54,058 nucleotides of DNA, taken from assembly GCA_002401885.1 (NCBI GenBank), contig NVUL01000008.1:1-54058 (forward strand). Reading direction: 5' to 3'. This document shows positions 35,176-44,295 of the stretch, piece after piece (positions within the stretch are counted from its first letter, which is position 1; each line of letters starts with the position of its first letter). The translations under genes and the position numbers were made by a program. The DNA comes from SAR86 cluster bacterium. Lineage in GTDB: Bacteria; Pseudomonadota; Gammaproteobacteria; Pseudomonadales; Pseudohongiellaceae. Under the pieces are notes generated by a model. The model was not told the DNA's origin. It did not search any database and saw only the letters and a list, made by a program, of their open reading frames with translations.

Positions 35176-36390
35176 GTGACAAAGGATTCCGTCAAGCAGC
35201 TAAATATACTGGTAATAGATGATGAGCCGTTTATTCTTAAGCTGGCAGTAAGGGTGCTTAACCAGCTCGGTTACGAGAGCGTCGCGACTGCAAATAACGG
35301 AAAAGTCGCCGTAGCAAAGTTAGTTACGGTGCAGAAGCCTTTTGACATGATAATTTGCGATCTAAACATGCCTGAGATGGATGGGGTTGAGTTTATACGT
35401 CACGCAAATACTGCTCAGTATAAAGGTGGCATCATATTTTTGAGTGGAGAAGATGAGCGCATTCTTGAAACGGCTTATGAGCTCGGTGTAACACAAGATC
35501 TGAATATACTGGGCGCGATTCCGAAACCATTGAATCCAAATGCGCTACAAGAACTTCTCGCAAACTATGATCCTTCTGCTCGTAAGAAACAACCAATTTC
35601 CATCCCGACTGCAATCACAGAAGAAGAATTGAAGGAAGGTATTCGTTCGCCTTACTCCGACAAACTACTGCTCGTCTATCAGCCAAAGGTGGAAATTCAA
35701 ACTGGAGAAATTACCGGCGTAGAAACCCTGTGTCGTTGGAAGCATCGAGATCGAGGCTTGCTTGGCCCAGATACTTTTATTCCAGTAGCAGAAGAAACAG
35801 GTTTGATTGATGAGCTAACCAAAAGTATTTACAGGAAAGCAGTAGATCAAGTTTCGAATTGGTTATCGGATGGGCTAGCTTTCAGGACTTCAGTCAACTT
35901 TTCGATTAATTCATTTGCCAATGAAGAACTATCAAAATTCATACTGAGCACAACCAATGAATTCGATGTCGACCCTTCGCGTCTTGTGCTTGAAGTAACT
36001 GAAACTCAGGTGATGGATAGCACGGTTAAATGCATGGAGATCCTCACGAGATTGCGTATGAAAAAATTTGGACTATCGATAGACGATTTTGGGTCCGGGA
36101 ATTCATCTATGGCACAATTGAAATCGATTCCATTTTCAGAGCTAAAAGTAGATCGAGCATTTGTGCATAAAGCTGCCACCAATCCCAGAGCTCGAGCAGT
36201 CTTGGAGGCAAGTGTGAATCTGGCAAAGAGTCTCAAAATGGAAGTGGTTGCCGAAGGTGGCGAAACTCGAGAAGACTGGGATCTGGCTGAGTCGCTAGGA
36301 GTCGACTACATGCAGGGCTTTTATTGTGCCAAACCCATGCCTGACGAAGAGTTGCGGGAATTTCTGAAAACCTGGACTGGGCCGCACTAG
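35176..36390 (+). CDS. Response regulator with EAL (c-di-GMP phosphodiesterase) domain, second copy
   Basis: This 404-residue protein starts at GTG 35176 with AAAGGA nine bases upstream. The receiver (LVIDDEPFI, MIICDLNMPEMDG, PKPLNP) is followed by a complete EAL set: GVETLCRW, SVNFSINSF, LEVTETQ, SIDDFGSGNSS, ELKVDRAF, VAEGGETR and QGFYCAKPM. It is closely similar to the product of 27865-29076 over its whole length, including the last residues. The two copies on opposite strands around one hybrid kinase suggest an old internal duplication. Predicted activity is phosphorylation-controlled c-di-GMP breakdown. Confidence 0.88.
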   Translation: MTKDSVKQLNILVIDDEPFILKLAVRVLNQLGYESVATANNGKVAVAKLVTVQKPFDMIICDLNMPEMDGVEFIRHANTAQYKGGIIFLSGEDERILETAYELGVTQDLNILGAIPKPLNPNALQELLANYDPSARKKQPISIPTAITEEELKEGIRSPYSDKLLLVYQPKVEIQTGEITGVETLCRWKHRDRGLLGPDTFIPVAEETGLIDELTKSIYRKAVDQVSNWLSDGLAFRTSVNFSINSFANEELSKFILSTTNEFDVDPSRLVLEVTETQVMDSTVKCMEILTRLRMKKFGLSIDDFGSGNSSMAQLKSIPFSELKVDRAFVHKAATNPRARAVLEASVNLAKSLKMEVVAEGGETREDWDLAESLGVDYMQGFYCAKPMPDEELREFLKTWTGPH

Positions 36391-36578
36391 CATTGATTCA
36401 GAAATTTCAGAAAGCACTTCGCTTTAGGGTAATAGTCCAAGGCTGTACAGACCGTTCGTTCTGACTAGCCAGAAAATTAACCTCTCCTTTTCTCAATAAG
36501 GTTTGCTCTCCTGAGTGCGGATTTTCGCTATTTGTCGCACAGCCGCGATTCCGAGGCTTGTGTGAAATACTTCTAGGA

Positions 36579-37130
36579 TTAACGATTATGAAAGAGCGCG
36601 AACACCCAAAACGCATTGGTAATTGCCGTTGAGTCGTCCACGCAGGCGATGATCTTGACTGGGCCCAGCACTTCTCGCAGGCTTCAATATCGATATTAAG
36701 CCCACGTTTCAACCTTTGCATTCAAGTCATGGCCATATGGCGTTCAGTTGGGGTTTTCTCATCCCAGGCTTGTGGCTCTTTCTCTTTTCGGCCCCTGCCC
36801 CGTTTAGATGGTGTGACATGAATCCGATGCTTACTACAGGGCGCAAGAACACCGTGAAACCTTGTTAAGTTAACCCTCGGCTTGGGAACTAATGCCGCCA
36901 AGCGCGTAATAGAATCTACCGGCTCAAAGATCACGTGAGTAGTGCCATTGCGGTAAGGCGTCTTGAGTTCTTAGCGCACCTTGCCGGTAGAGGTAAGTGA
37001 CAGACGCTTCTCGGACACCGCAGGACGGACTCAGAGACAGCCTTTCTACAGCAGACGATTTGCTTCCGCTGGCACCACACTGTTCTCTCATTCGTCGAAA
37101 ACACCCCTATTAAACGCCAACTAGCTGACA
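36579..37130 (-). pseudogene. Decayed IS91-family transposase, C-terminal half
   Basis: The minus strand encodes the C-terminal half of an IS91-type (Y2, rolling-circle) transposase in pieces: RPAVSEKRLSLTSTGKVR, stop, ELKTPYRNGTTHVIFEP, RLAALVPKPRVNLTRFHGVL, APCSKH, KTPTERHMAMT, stop, QRLKRGLNIDIEACEKC, and after a one-base shift VKIIACVDDS. At least two in-frame stops (TAA at the usual Tyr, TGA at the usual Trp) and a frameshift make it non-functional. The N-terminal half is missing or unrecognisable. It lies inside the signalling island, between the REC-EAL gene and the stressosome operon, and marks past transposition. Confidence 0.8.
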
Positions 37131-37734
37131 AGCCAATTCCCTTGACAGCTCGCTCAAATGCATCAGCTTCCTTTACTGCCTCTAATTCATCAAAAGTTAA
37201 CAGAAAGCCTGTTCGCTGACTATTTGCTCTCTAGGGAGAATGAAACTTCTCACTGGGGACGATGGACTGGCATTGATAGCCCGGCAGCCCATAAATCCCG
37301 CACATGAAGCCAGATTTAATTCAATTGTTTTCACAGTCAGAACGATCAGTTATTTTGTTTTCCCGCGGATGAGGCAATTAGGCGGAAATTGAAAGCGCTT
37401 TGGAGGCGTAAAGGACTGTTTTGGAACAATAAGTTGGTTCTGGACGGCTACAATGCTTAGGGTTTGGCATTATCTAACCAAATTAGTGGTGGCAATGTTG
37501 CAAAAGTTTGTCTATGGTTATATCCCTACATTATTCAGGGAAATCAATGAACCTCCAATCCTAGAGAGGCTTTTGGTACGCTCAGTGTAAATAGGTGTGG
37601 TAAAAGGGTTAAACTTCAGTTCGATCAAACAATTGAGGCTTAAGTTTGCTACAGTTATTTGACTCTACTTCTACGTAAACTCTACACAATACCCATATAT
37701 TATGCATGGGAATAACGTTATCTGGAGTAAAAAT
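37131..37734. other. Non-coding region before the stressosome operon
   Basis: About 600 bp without a convincing gene. The part up to 37300 may still contain unrecognisable transposon remains. The best promoter candidate for the operon is TTGACT (37659-37664), 18 bp spacer, TACACA (37683-37688), about 45 bp before the rsbR-like start. Confidence 0.4.
37659..37688 (+). promoter_or_regulatory. Possible sigma-70 promoter of the stressosome operon
   Basis: TTGACT and TACACA are spaced by 18 bp. The -35 is near consensus, the -10 only moderate. This is a position-based guess. Confidence 0.35.
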
Positions 37735-38649
37735 ATGAATAAGATTGTAAACACTTCAAATATCACTGGGCTTGAAGATGCCAGCTATTTATTGAGCCGA
37801 TACGAAATTACAGAAAAAGACATCTCCAATATCAAAAAATACGGAAAAATTATTGTCAAAAGGTTAGACGAGTATGTAGTTCATTTCTATGAGTGGATGA
37901 AGAATCAGCCGGAGTACACTGAGTTTTTCTCAAATGACAAGATGCTAATCAGCGTGCAGAATCGGCAGATCGAATACTGGCAGGAGTTTTTTGCAGGGGA
38001 AATAAACAACGACTATTTCGAGCAAAGGCGCCTGGTGGGCGAAACGCACGCACGAATCAATTTATCGCTGGACTCCTATTTAGCGGGAGCGAATAAATCT
38101 ATGACAATCCTCATGGAGGATTTGTATGACAACAGTCTCTCTGCAAAAGCCTATGCCGAAGCGGTAGCATCTGCATCAAAATTAGTCAATCTGGATTCCT
38201 CTATCATCGTTAGTACTTTTGCTGAACTGACAAACCGAACAATTGCCGAGCAAAGTGAAACCCTAATGAAAATGTCTACTCCGGTAGCGGCCATATGGCA
38301 GGGTATTCTTTTGCTTCCGGTAGTTGGCATTATAGATTCGAAACGAGCGCAGGACATTATGAATGCCATGCTAATAAAAATAGCAGAGACGCAGTCCAAA
38401 GTTATCATACTCGATATTAGTGGTGTGGGCATGGTTGATACAGCGGTAGCGAACCACTTGATCAAAATTACCAAAGCAACAAAGCTAATGGGCTGTGAGT
38501 GTACAATTTCAGGATTGTCCCCTGCGATTGCACAAACAATTGTCGAGCTTGGAATAGATGTCGATTCTATTGCTACGACTGCCAATTTAAAGGACGCTCT
38601 TGAATCAGCATTTTCCTCAACAGGCATAACTATTAAAGCATCTCCCTAG
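37735..38649 (+). CDS. rsbR: Globin-coupled stressosome sensor, RsbR-like (protoglobin-STAS)
   Basis: The ATG at 37735 has GGAG seven bases upstream and is preferred over the in-frame ATG at 37702, giving 304 residues. The N-terminal 165 residues are a globin-coupled sensor domain with the proximal-type His (about 105) in VGETHARINLSLDSYLAGAN, so heme binding is expected. The C-terminal STAS domain follows an RsbR-like linker (MSTPVAAIWQGILLLPVVG). Both kinase target positions of Bacillus RsbR have phosphorylatable residues: Ser 202 in IIDSKRAQ (Thr171 position) and Thr 236 in MVDTAVANHL (Thr205 position). It should form the stressosome shell with the RsbS-like protein and sense oxygen, NO or redox. 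It heads the operon rsbR-S-T-X. Confidence 0.87.
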   Translation: MNKIVNTSNITGLEDASYLLSRYEITEKDISNIKKYGKIIVKRLDEYVVHFYEWMKNQPEYTEFFSNDKMLISVQNRQIEYWQEFFAGEINNDYFEQRRLVGETHARINLSLDSYLAGANKSMTILMEDLYDNSLSAKAYAEAVASASKLVNLDSSIIVSTFAELTNRTIAEQSETLMKMSTPVAAIWQGILLLPVVGIIDSKRAQDIMNAMLIKIAETQSKVIILDISGVGMVDTAVANHLIKITKATKLMGCECTISGLSPAIAQTIVELGIDVDSIATTANLKDALESAFSSTGITIKASP

Positions 38650-38703
38650 AAGCACTTATGTGTTAGCCAGAAAGACCGAGCGATGTTGACAGGATAACTT
38701 CAA

Positions 38704-39171
38704 GTGGCTGATAAACACACTCAGAATTACCAAAAGGTACCTTTGCAAGTAACTCACGGTTACCTTGTGGCTTCCATTCAGGTATATCTGGATGAACACA
38801 TGTTGGCCGGTTTCCGAGATGATTTATTAAGTGAGATTAGGGACTCGGACATAGATGGCGTAATTCTCGACGTCTCTGGCGTTTCGATCATAGATAGAAC
38901 CTCTTTTGCATCGTTAATGAAGATCAGAAGCATGATCTCGCTCATGGGCACCAGATCAGTTCTGGTTGGCATTAAAGCTGGCGTTGCAGCCTCACTGATC
39001 GATCTGGATGTAGATCTGTCGCGAGTGGACGCAGTACTACAGCTGGAAGATGCATTCGAATTATTCGATGGTGAAACAGGGCATTTGGAGACGATAGAGG
39101 AGGAAATCGATACGGAGCCGGATGAGGAGCAAGTTGCGCTAATCGATGAGGGTGCAATTGAAGACGAATGA
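38704..39171 (+). CDS. rsbS: Stressosome scaffold STAS protein, RsbS-like
   Basis: This 155-residue protein starts at a GTG 54 bp after rsbR, with AGGA nine bases upstream. Residues 12-122 are a single STAS domain (VASIQVYLDEHMLAGF, GVILDVSGVSIID, SLMGTRSVLVGIKAGVAASL). An ungapped alignment from memory with Bacillus RsbS puts Arg 65 where the phosphorylated Ser59 should be (IIDRTSF); Thr 66 and Ser 67 follow. A C-terminal extension of about 33 residues is strongly acidic and absent from the Bacillus protein. It would form the stressosome core with RsbR and hold RsbT. It overlaps rsbT by 26 bp. Confidence 0.85.
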   Translation: MADKHTQNYQKVPLQVTHGYLVASIQVYLDEHMLAGFRDDLLSEIRDSDIDGVILDVSGVSIIDRTSFASLMKIRSMISLMGTRSVLVGIKAGVAASLIDLDVDLSRVDAVLQLEDAFELFDGETGHLETIEEEIDTEPDEEQVALIDEGAIEDE

Positions 39172-39568
39172 ACTGAGATTTCACATAGCGAGCGAGTTTG
39201 ATGTGAAGTTAGCCGTGCTTCAAGCAGGGAAATTCGCCTCAGCTATAGATAGCAATGAAACCGTTGTGCAAAAGATTATGACAACGGTATCGGAGCTAGC
39301 CCAGAATATCGTGAAATATGCAGGTGTCGGCCATATTCATGTTCGTAAAATTTGTCGAAGCGACATTGTAGTTATAGAGATAATAGCTGAAGACACAGGA
39401 CCAGGAATTAGAAATATTGAGCTTGCTATGGGAGACAATTTTAGCTCAGGTGGGACGCTAGGCCTGGGATTACCTGGAGTTAAGCGGTTAATGGATGAAT
39501 TTCATATCGAATCAAACGCAAAGGATGGAACAAGTGTAACCGCAGTAAAGTGGATACATGACAAATAG
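39146..39568 (+). CDS. rsbT: Stressosome switch kinase, RsbT-like
   Basis: This 140-residue GHKL-type serine/threonine kinase has N-box TVSELAQNIVKYAG (Glu 50, Asn 54), G1 box AEDTGPGI (Asp 83) and G2 box GTLGLGLPGVKRLMDEF. It should phosphorylate the STAS proteins and leave the stressosome on stimulation to act on a downstream target. In Bacillus that target is RsbU; no RsbU, RsbV or RsbW is present here. The start is uncertain: ATG 39146 lies inside rsbS, while TTG 39158 has GAGGG five bases upstream; either way translation is coupled to rsbS. Its end overlaps rsbX by 11 bp. Confidence 0.87.
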   Translation: MRVQLKTNELRFHIASEFDVKLAVLQAGKFASAIDSNETVVQKIMTTVSELAQNIVKYAGVGHIHVRKICRSDIVVIEIIAEDTGPGIRNIELAMGDNFSSGGTLGLGLPGVKRLMDEFHIESNAKDGTSVTAVKWIHDK

Positions 39569-40145
39569 CAAGATTGAATATTATTCAGTCGTGCGCCCCT
39601 GTTTTGGACAACGGGTCAGTGGTGATGCGATATTTACGAAAGAGACTGAACGCGGCCTGCTAATCGTTGTTATCGATGTATTGGGGCATGGTGAAGAAGC
39701 TCATGAGTTGGCGGCACAAATAACTGATTATCTGGAAACTAATTATGTTGATGATATTGATAAGCTGATCCGACTGATGCACATCTACTTGAAAGAATCA
39801 CGAGGTGCTGCAGCGGGGCTTTGTTTTCTAAATTTTGAGACGAGGAAGGTTTCCTATGTCGGGGCTGGCAATACAGTAATTCGAAAATTTGGTAGCGCAG
39901 ACGCGAGCCTGATGTCACAGGAAGGAACGTTAGGGTTAGTTGTGCGAAACCCAATAGTGAGTAATATGTCTATATCCACTGAAGATGTTCTGCTGCTCTA
40001 CACAGACGGTATCACAAGCCATTTCAGAAAGGAGGATTATCCGCGCTTGGTTAACGATGATGTAAGGAAAATCTCCAACAATATTGTAAGGAATTTCGGC
40101 AAGGAATATGACGACGCGTCCTGTATCGCATTGAGGTATAGATGA
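39558..40145 (+). CDS. rsbX: Stressosome phosphatase, RsbX-like PP2C
   Basis: This 195-residue protein is a compact PP2C/SpoIIE-type phosphatase: VSGDAIF near residue 20, [11 protein letters not shown] near 40 for metal binding, [33 protein letters not shown] and a C-terminal [12 protein letters not shown] with the last metal Asp. It would dephosphorylate RsbR and RsbS and reset the stressosome after signalling. It overlaps rsbT by 11 bp and the following hybrid kinase gene by 4 bp, so all are translationally coupled. Confidence 0.85.
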   Translation: MTNSKIEYYSVVRPCFGQRVSGDAIFTKETERGLLIVVIDVLGHGEEAHELAAQITDYLETNYVDDIDKLIRLMHIYLKESRGAAAGLCFLNFETRKVSYVGAGNTVIRKFGSADASLMSQEGTLGLVVRNPIVSNMSISTEDVLLLYTDGITSHFRKEDYPRLVNDDVRKISNNIVRNFGKEYDDASCIALRYR

Positions 40146-42877
40146 TCATCGACCTCGGCGGCATTCAATTATTTCACGGCATCCCTATAGGTGATATTTC
40201 TCATAAATTATTAATGCTCTCCGATTCATTGCAATTTGATTCTATAGACTCGACACGCTTTGCGACGACTTCCTCAGAAATGGCTCAGTTGCTGCGTCGA
40301 GACAGTTCTTCTTGCTCCATATCGGTGGGACTATCGACAGAAATAAATTATGTGGGAGTAGTACTTCAATTTGTTAGCGAGAGCCCAATTATCGATAATG
40401 GATTACTGGGAAAATATTTCGATGTCGTAAAGCCTGTGCAATTTATTGAAGGAAAGCACAATTACGTCGAGGTTTTTAAACGGCTGTCAAATCAGAAAAT
40501 TAAATTGCCGGATGCCTTCATAAACATGTTGCGACTTGGAATAACTCAACAAAGCCGCGAAGAATTAATGATGGAGATTCAGGCCAGTAATAAGAAATTA
40601 GAAAAAACTGTTTTAGCCCGAACACAGGAGCTAAATGTTGCACTTGAATCTGCACAGACGGCGAATGAAGCTAAGTCTAATTTCCTGGCCAACATGAGCC
40701 ATGAAATTAGAACGCCGATGAATGCAATCATTGGTATGTCTCATTTGGCTTTAGATACTGACCTTGATCGTAAACAACGAAATTATATTGATAAAGTTCA
40801 TCGTTCTGCAGAGGCTCTGCTTGGTATTATCAATGACATTCTCGATTTTTCAAAGATAGAAGCCGGAAAAATGAATCTGGAGAGCATCGATTTTCTATTC
40901 GACGATGTTCTCGATCATCTTACCAATCTGCTGGGGCTTAAAGCGCTGGAACAAGGGTTGGAGCTGCTCTATGATCTCGATCCTGACATGCCATCGGCGT
41001 TGATTGGAGATCCTTTACGACTCGGGCAGATACTTACTAATCTCGGAAACAATGCGATTAAATTCACTGAAGGGGGCGAGATAATCATTTCAACTCGGGT
41101 TCTTGAATCTAGTCAAAATCAGGTAAAAATAGAATTTGCAGTAAAAGATACCGGTATAGGGATGACAAGTGAGCAGTCAGACAAGCTGTTCCAGTCTTTT
41201 TCCCAAGCAGATGGCTCGACTACACGCAAGTACGGTGGAACGGGCCTCGGTCTGACCATAGCCAAGAAGCTAACCGAAATGATGGGTGGTGAAATTTGGA
41301 GTGAAAGTGAAATTGACAAAGGATCTACATTCTATTTTTCTGCAGAATTCGGTGTTGGAGTGGAACAACCCATATACGAGCTGCCTGATGAAATTGATTT
41401 ATTCAATGTACTTGTAGTTGACGATAACGCGAGTGCAAGAGAGATCCTTATTACCCTGCTAGGCTCATTGAAATTTAACGCGACCGGCGCAAGCAATGGC
41501 GCAGATGCAATAAGCAGTATTGTAAATGCGGATCAAAACAAGCAGGGATTTGATCTGGTACTTATGGATTGGAAAATGCCAGCCATGAATGGAGTGGAAA
41601 CGATACAGCGGCTCCGAGACAATTATAGTTTGTCAAAAATGCCGGCGATGATGTTGGTGACTGCCTACAATAAATATGAGCTGTTAGATGAGCTAACGGA
41701 TATAGAGTACAAAGGAATTTTAAGTAAACCGATCAGTGCTTCCAGTCTATTTGACACGATTATGACGTCATTTGGGCATAAAATTGCAGCAAGTTCCAGA
41801 AGTAATATGCGCGAAGAACATTATAGAGAGTATATTACTCATCTACGAGGTGCCAAAATTCTTCTTGTTGAAGACAATGACATCAATCAGGAATTGGCCT
41901 TGGTATTTTTATCCAAGGCTGGAGTTATAACGACAGTTGCAGAAAACGGTGCGGAAGCCGTGGAAAAAGTCCAACAGAAACCCTTCGACGGAGTTTTAAT
42001 GGATATTCAAATGCCTATCATGGATGGTTACACAGCCGCGCAAGCAATTCGTAACCTGAATGGCTTTGCTGAATTGCCCATTATCGCCATGACGGCAAAT
42101 GTCATGGCCTCAGATATAGAAAAGGCACAGAAAGCCGGGATGAATGACCACATTAGCAAACCTATTAATATTGTTGAGATGTTCTCAACAATGGCTAAGT
42201 GGATAACGCCGTCTGAGCCGCTGGATTCCAATGAGGAAAATCTATTGTCAGAAGAAAACGGTGAGAGCTTGCCAGAAATCACTGGCATCGATATCAATGC
42301 CGGTTTGGATAGAGTTCAGGGAGACCAGAAGCTATATCGGAAACTACTCCGGAAATTTCGCGATAGTGAGCAAAATTTTGTTGAGAAATTTAATGATGCC
42401 CGGCAGAGTGATGAGCCGAAATTTGCTACTCGTACTGCCCACACTCTGAAGGGTGTGGCCGGAACCATTGGCGCCCGAGCCCTGCAAAATGTAGCGGCCG
42501 AATTAGAAAAGGCTTGCGATGATCAGAAAGCAGATTCAATAGTTCAGATGTTACTGATAGCTGTTGAGTCCGAGCTAACGCCAATTATCGAATCGCTACG
42601 GCTTTCAGATCTTGATCTGCGAAGCACAGATACTACCGCTAAATTCAGACAGCTGAGTAAAGATGAATTGAAAGAAAAGCTCAAGATGTTACATGAACTC
42701 CTGATTGATAATAACACGGAAGCGGTACACGCTGTTGAAGACTTAGAGCAATGTTTACAGGGGCCGGCAGGCACTACGGATCTCAAACAAATATCCAGTG
42801 CTGTCGATAAGTATGACTTTGATTCTGCTATTGAATTGCTGAATAAAATGGTCGCTAAAACAGATATCAAAATTTGA
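40142..42877 (+). CDS. Stressosome-linked hybrid kinase: pseudo-RsbT-HisKA-HATPase-REC-REC-HPt
   Basis: This 911-residue cytoplasmic protein starts inside the rsbX stop (ATGA overlap). Residues about 15-120 resemble an RsbT-type GHKL domain but lack its catalytic residues: [10 protein letters not shown] keeps the Glu yet has no N-box Asn, and SESPII replaces the G1 box. After a coiled coil come HisKA ([12 protein letters not shown], His 187), HATPase ([26 protein letters not shown]), receiver 1 (Asp 476 in [17 protein letters not shown]), receiver 2 (Asp 621 in [17 protein letters not shown]) and HPt ([15 protein letters not shown], His 767). It has no membrane helix. Stressosome operons of Vibrio also end with a two-component module, so this is probably the direct RsbT target. 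Confidence 0.88.
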   Translation: MIIDLGGIQLFHGIPIGDISHKLLMLSDSLQFDSIDSTRFATTSSEMAQLLRRDSSSCSISVGLSTEINYVGVVLQFVSESPIIDNGLLGKYFDVVKPVQFIEGKHNYVEVFKRLSNQKIKLPDAFINMLRLGITQQSREELMMEIQASNKKLEKTVLARTQELNVALESAQTANEAKSNFLANMSHEIRTPMNAIIGMSHLALDTDLDRKQRNYIDKVHRSAEALLGIINDILDFSKIEAGKMNLESIDFLFDDVLDHLTNLLGLKALEQGLELLYDLDPDMPSALIGDPLRLGQILTNLGNNAIKFTEGGEIIISTRVLESSQNQVKIEFAVKDTGIGMTSEQSDKLFQSFSQADGSTTRKYGGTGLGLTIAKKLTEMMGGEIWSESEIDKGSTFYFSAEFGVGVEQPIYELPDEIDLFNVLVVDDNASAREILITLLGSLKFNATGASNGADAISSIVNADQNKQGFDLVLMDWKMPAMNGVETIQRLRDNYSLSKMPAMMLVTAYNKYELLDELTDIEYKGILSKPISASSLFDTIMTSFGHKIAASSRSNMREEHYREYITHLRGAKILLVEDNDINQELALVFLSKAGVITTVAENGAEAVEKVQQKPFDGVLMDIQMPIMDGYTAAQAIRNLNGFAELPIIAMTANVMASDIEKAQKAGMNDHISKPINIVEMFSTMAKWITPSEPLDSNEENLLSEENGESLPEITGIDINAGLDRVQGDQKLYRKLLRKFRDSEQNFVEKFNDARQSDEPKFATRTAHTLKGVAGTIGARALQNVAAELEKACDDQKADSIVQMLLIAVESELTPIIESLRLSDLDLRSTDTTAKFRQLSKDELKEKLKMLHELLIDNNTEAVHAVEDLEQCLQGPAGTTDLKQISSAVDKYDFDSAIELLNKMVAKTDIKI

Positions 42878-43001
42878 AACCATCAAGTTTACATTGATAA
42901 CAGTCAGCAAAAGGCAGACAGTTGATGCATGTAAACTACGTATAAAGATGAATAAGACACAACCAGTATTTGTTTCCACTTAGCTCGACGGGGAAGACTA
43001 C

Positions 43002-44270
43002 ATGGTTAATAAACCAATCAAACAAACCATCCTTGTTGTTGACGATACTCCAGAAAATATTGATGTATTGAGCAATCTCCTGCGAGATGAATATATAGTA
43101 AAGGCCGCTTTAAACGGTGAGAAAGCACTGTTAATCGCTTCTTCCAAACCCGTGCCTGACATGATACTCCTGGATATTATGATGCCGGATATGGATGGTT
43201 ATGAAGTCTGTCGCCAGCTAAAAGCCATGTCTTTGACATCGAGAATTCCAATTATTTTTATCACCGCTAAAACCGAGATGGCGGATGAGGAACAGGGATT
43301 GGAACTAGGAGCCTTGGACTATATTACCAAGCCAATTAGCCCATCTATTGTTAAGGCGAGGGTAGGCACTCATCTGGATAACCATCGTTACCAATTGGAA
43401 ATTGAACACAAAAACACTGAATTAAAGCAAACTCTGAGCAAGCTAAAAGAAGCGCAGGCGAAACTGGTTCAGAGCGAAAAAATGGCTTCGTTGGGTGTAT
43501 TGACCGCGGGTATTGCCCATGAAATCAACAATCCTATCAATTTTTTACAGGCCAGTGCCAAAGGGCTAGGCAAGGCACTAAAGCAGGTTTTCGATGTAAT
43601 CGATCAATACACGCATATTGATAGAGACAATTTCATTGCAGAGCTGGAAAGAATAGATCAGCTGAAAAAAGACTTCGATTTTGATGATTTACTTAGTGGC
43701 GTCGAGGAATTGATAGCCAATATCTCTGATGGTGCAGATCGTACGGCAGAAATCAGCCGAGGTCTGCGAGCTTTTTCTCGTCTCGATGAAGCAGACAAGA
43801 AAATTATTGATATTCACGAAGGTATCGATTCAACATTGACAATGCTCAATTATAGGTACAAAGATTCCATTATTATTAGAAAGGAATACGGTGATATTCC
43901 AGCGGTACAATGTTACCCGGGAAAGCTTAACCAGGTATTTATGAACATACTCGCAAATGCAATTGATGCGATCGAAGAGAAACGCATCGATAGTGAAGCC
44001 GGAATTATCACTATCAAAACAGATTTGATTGAAAAAACACCCAACGACGAAGTAGTTATCAGTATCTCAGATACTGGAACGGGAATAACGCCCGAAGTGT
44101 TAAAACAGTTATTTGACCCATTCTTCACTACCAAAGATGTTGGTGAAGGCACAGGCCTTGGGATGGCAATAAGCCAAGGTATCATTGAGGACCATGAGGG
44201 CCTAATTGAGGTCGAGAGCAAAGTTGGCGACGGCTCAACTATTACCGTTCACCTACCACTGAAAGTTTAG
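43002..44270 (+). CDS. Receiver-histidine kinase, soluble
   Basis: This 422-residue protein has an N-terminal receiver (LVVDDTPENID, MILLDIMMPDMDG, ITKPISP) joined by a coiled coil to a kinase core: GIAHEINNPINFL with the phospho-His, MNILANAIDAIEE, DTGTGITPEV, FDPFFTTK and EGTGLGMAISQ. There is no membrane helix, PAS or other sensor, so its own input is phosphorylation of the receiver, probably by an HPt of the neighbouring kinases. GGGGAAG precedes the ATG. It lies 124 bp after the stressosome-linked kinase and 25 bp before the next hybrid kinase. Confidence 0.88.
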   Translation: MVNKPIKQTILVVDDTPENIDVLSNLLRDEYIVKAALNGEKALLIASSKPVPDMILLDIMMPDMDGYEVCRQLKAMSLTSRIPIIFITAKTEMADEEQGLELGALDYITKPISPSIVKARVGTHLDNHRYQLEIEHKNTELKQTLSKLKEAQAKLVQSEKMASLGVLTAGIAHEINNPINFLQASAKGLGKALKQVFDVIDQYTHIDRDNFIAELERIDQLKKDFDFDDLLSGVEELIANISDGADRTAEISRGLRAFSRLDEADKKIIDIHEGIDSTLTMLNYRYKDSIIIRKEYGDIPAVQCYPGKLNQVFMNILANAIDAIEEKRIDSEAGIITIKTDLIEKTPNDEVVISISDTGTGITPEVLKQLFDPFFTTKDVGEGTGLGMAISQGIIEDHEGLIEVESKVGDGSTITVHLPLKV

Positions 44271-44295
44271 ACTGTATCGAGAGTGAGAAAGAAGA

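Noticed and set aside
36400..36425. AAAGC-ACTTC-GCTTT as a terminator after the second REC-EAL gene
   Set aside because: Stem of only five pairs and no T-run; too weak to call.
36407..37131. Three separate minus-strand frames that could be called hypothetical genes
   Set aside because: Together they are pieces of one IS91-type transposase in different frames, broken by stops and a shift.
37490..37502. TGGCAATGTTGCA before the stressosome operon, resembling a sigma-54 promoter
   Set aside because: Only seven bases separate GG and GC; sigma-54 needs ten. The spacing rules it out.
38151..38627. 158-codon minus-strand frame inside the rsbR-like gene
   Set aside because: It is an antisense shadow of the STAS-coding region with no ribosome site or family features.
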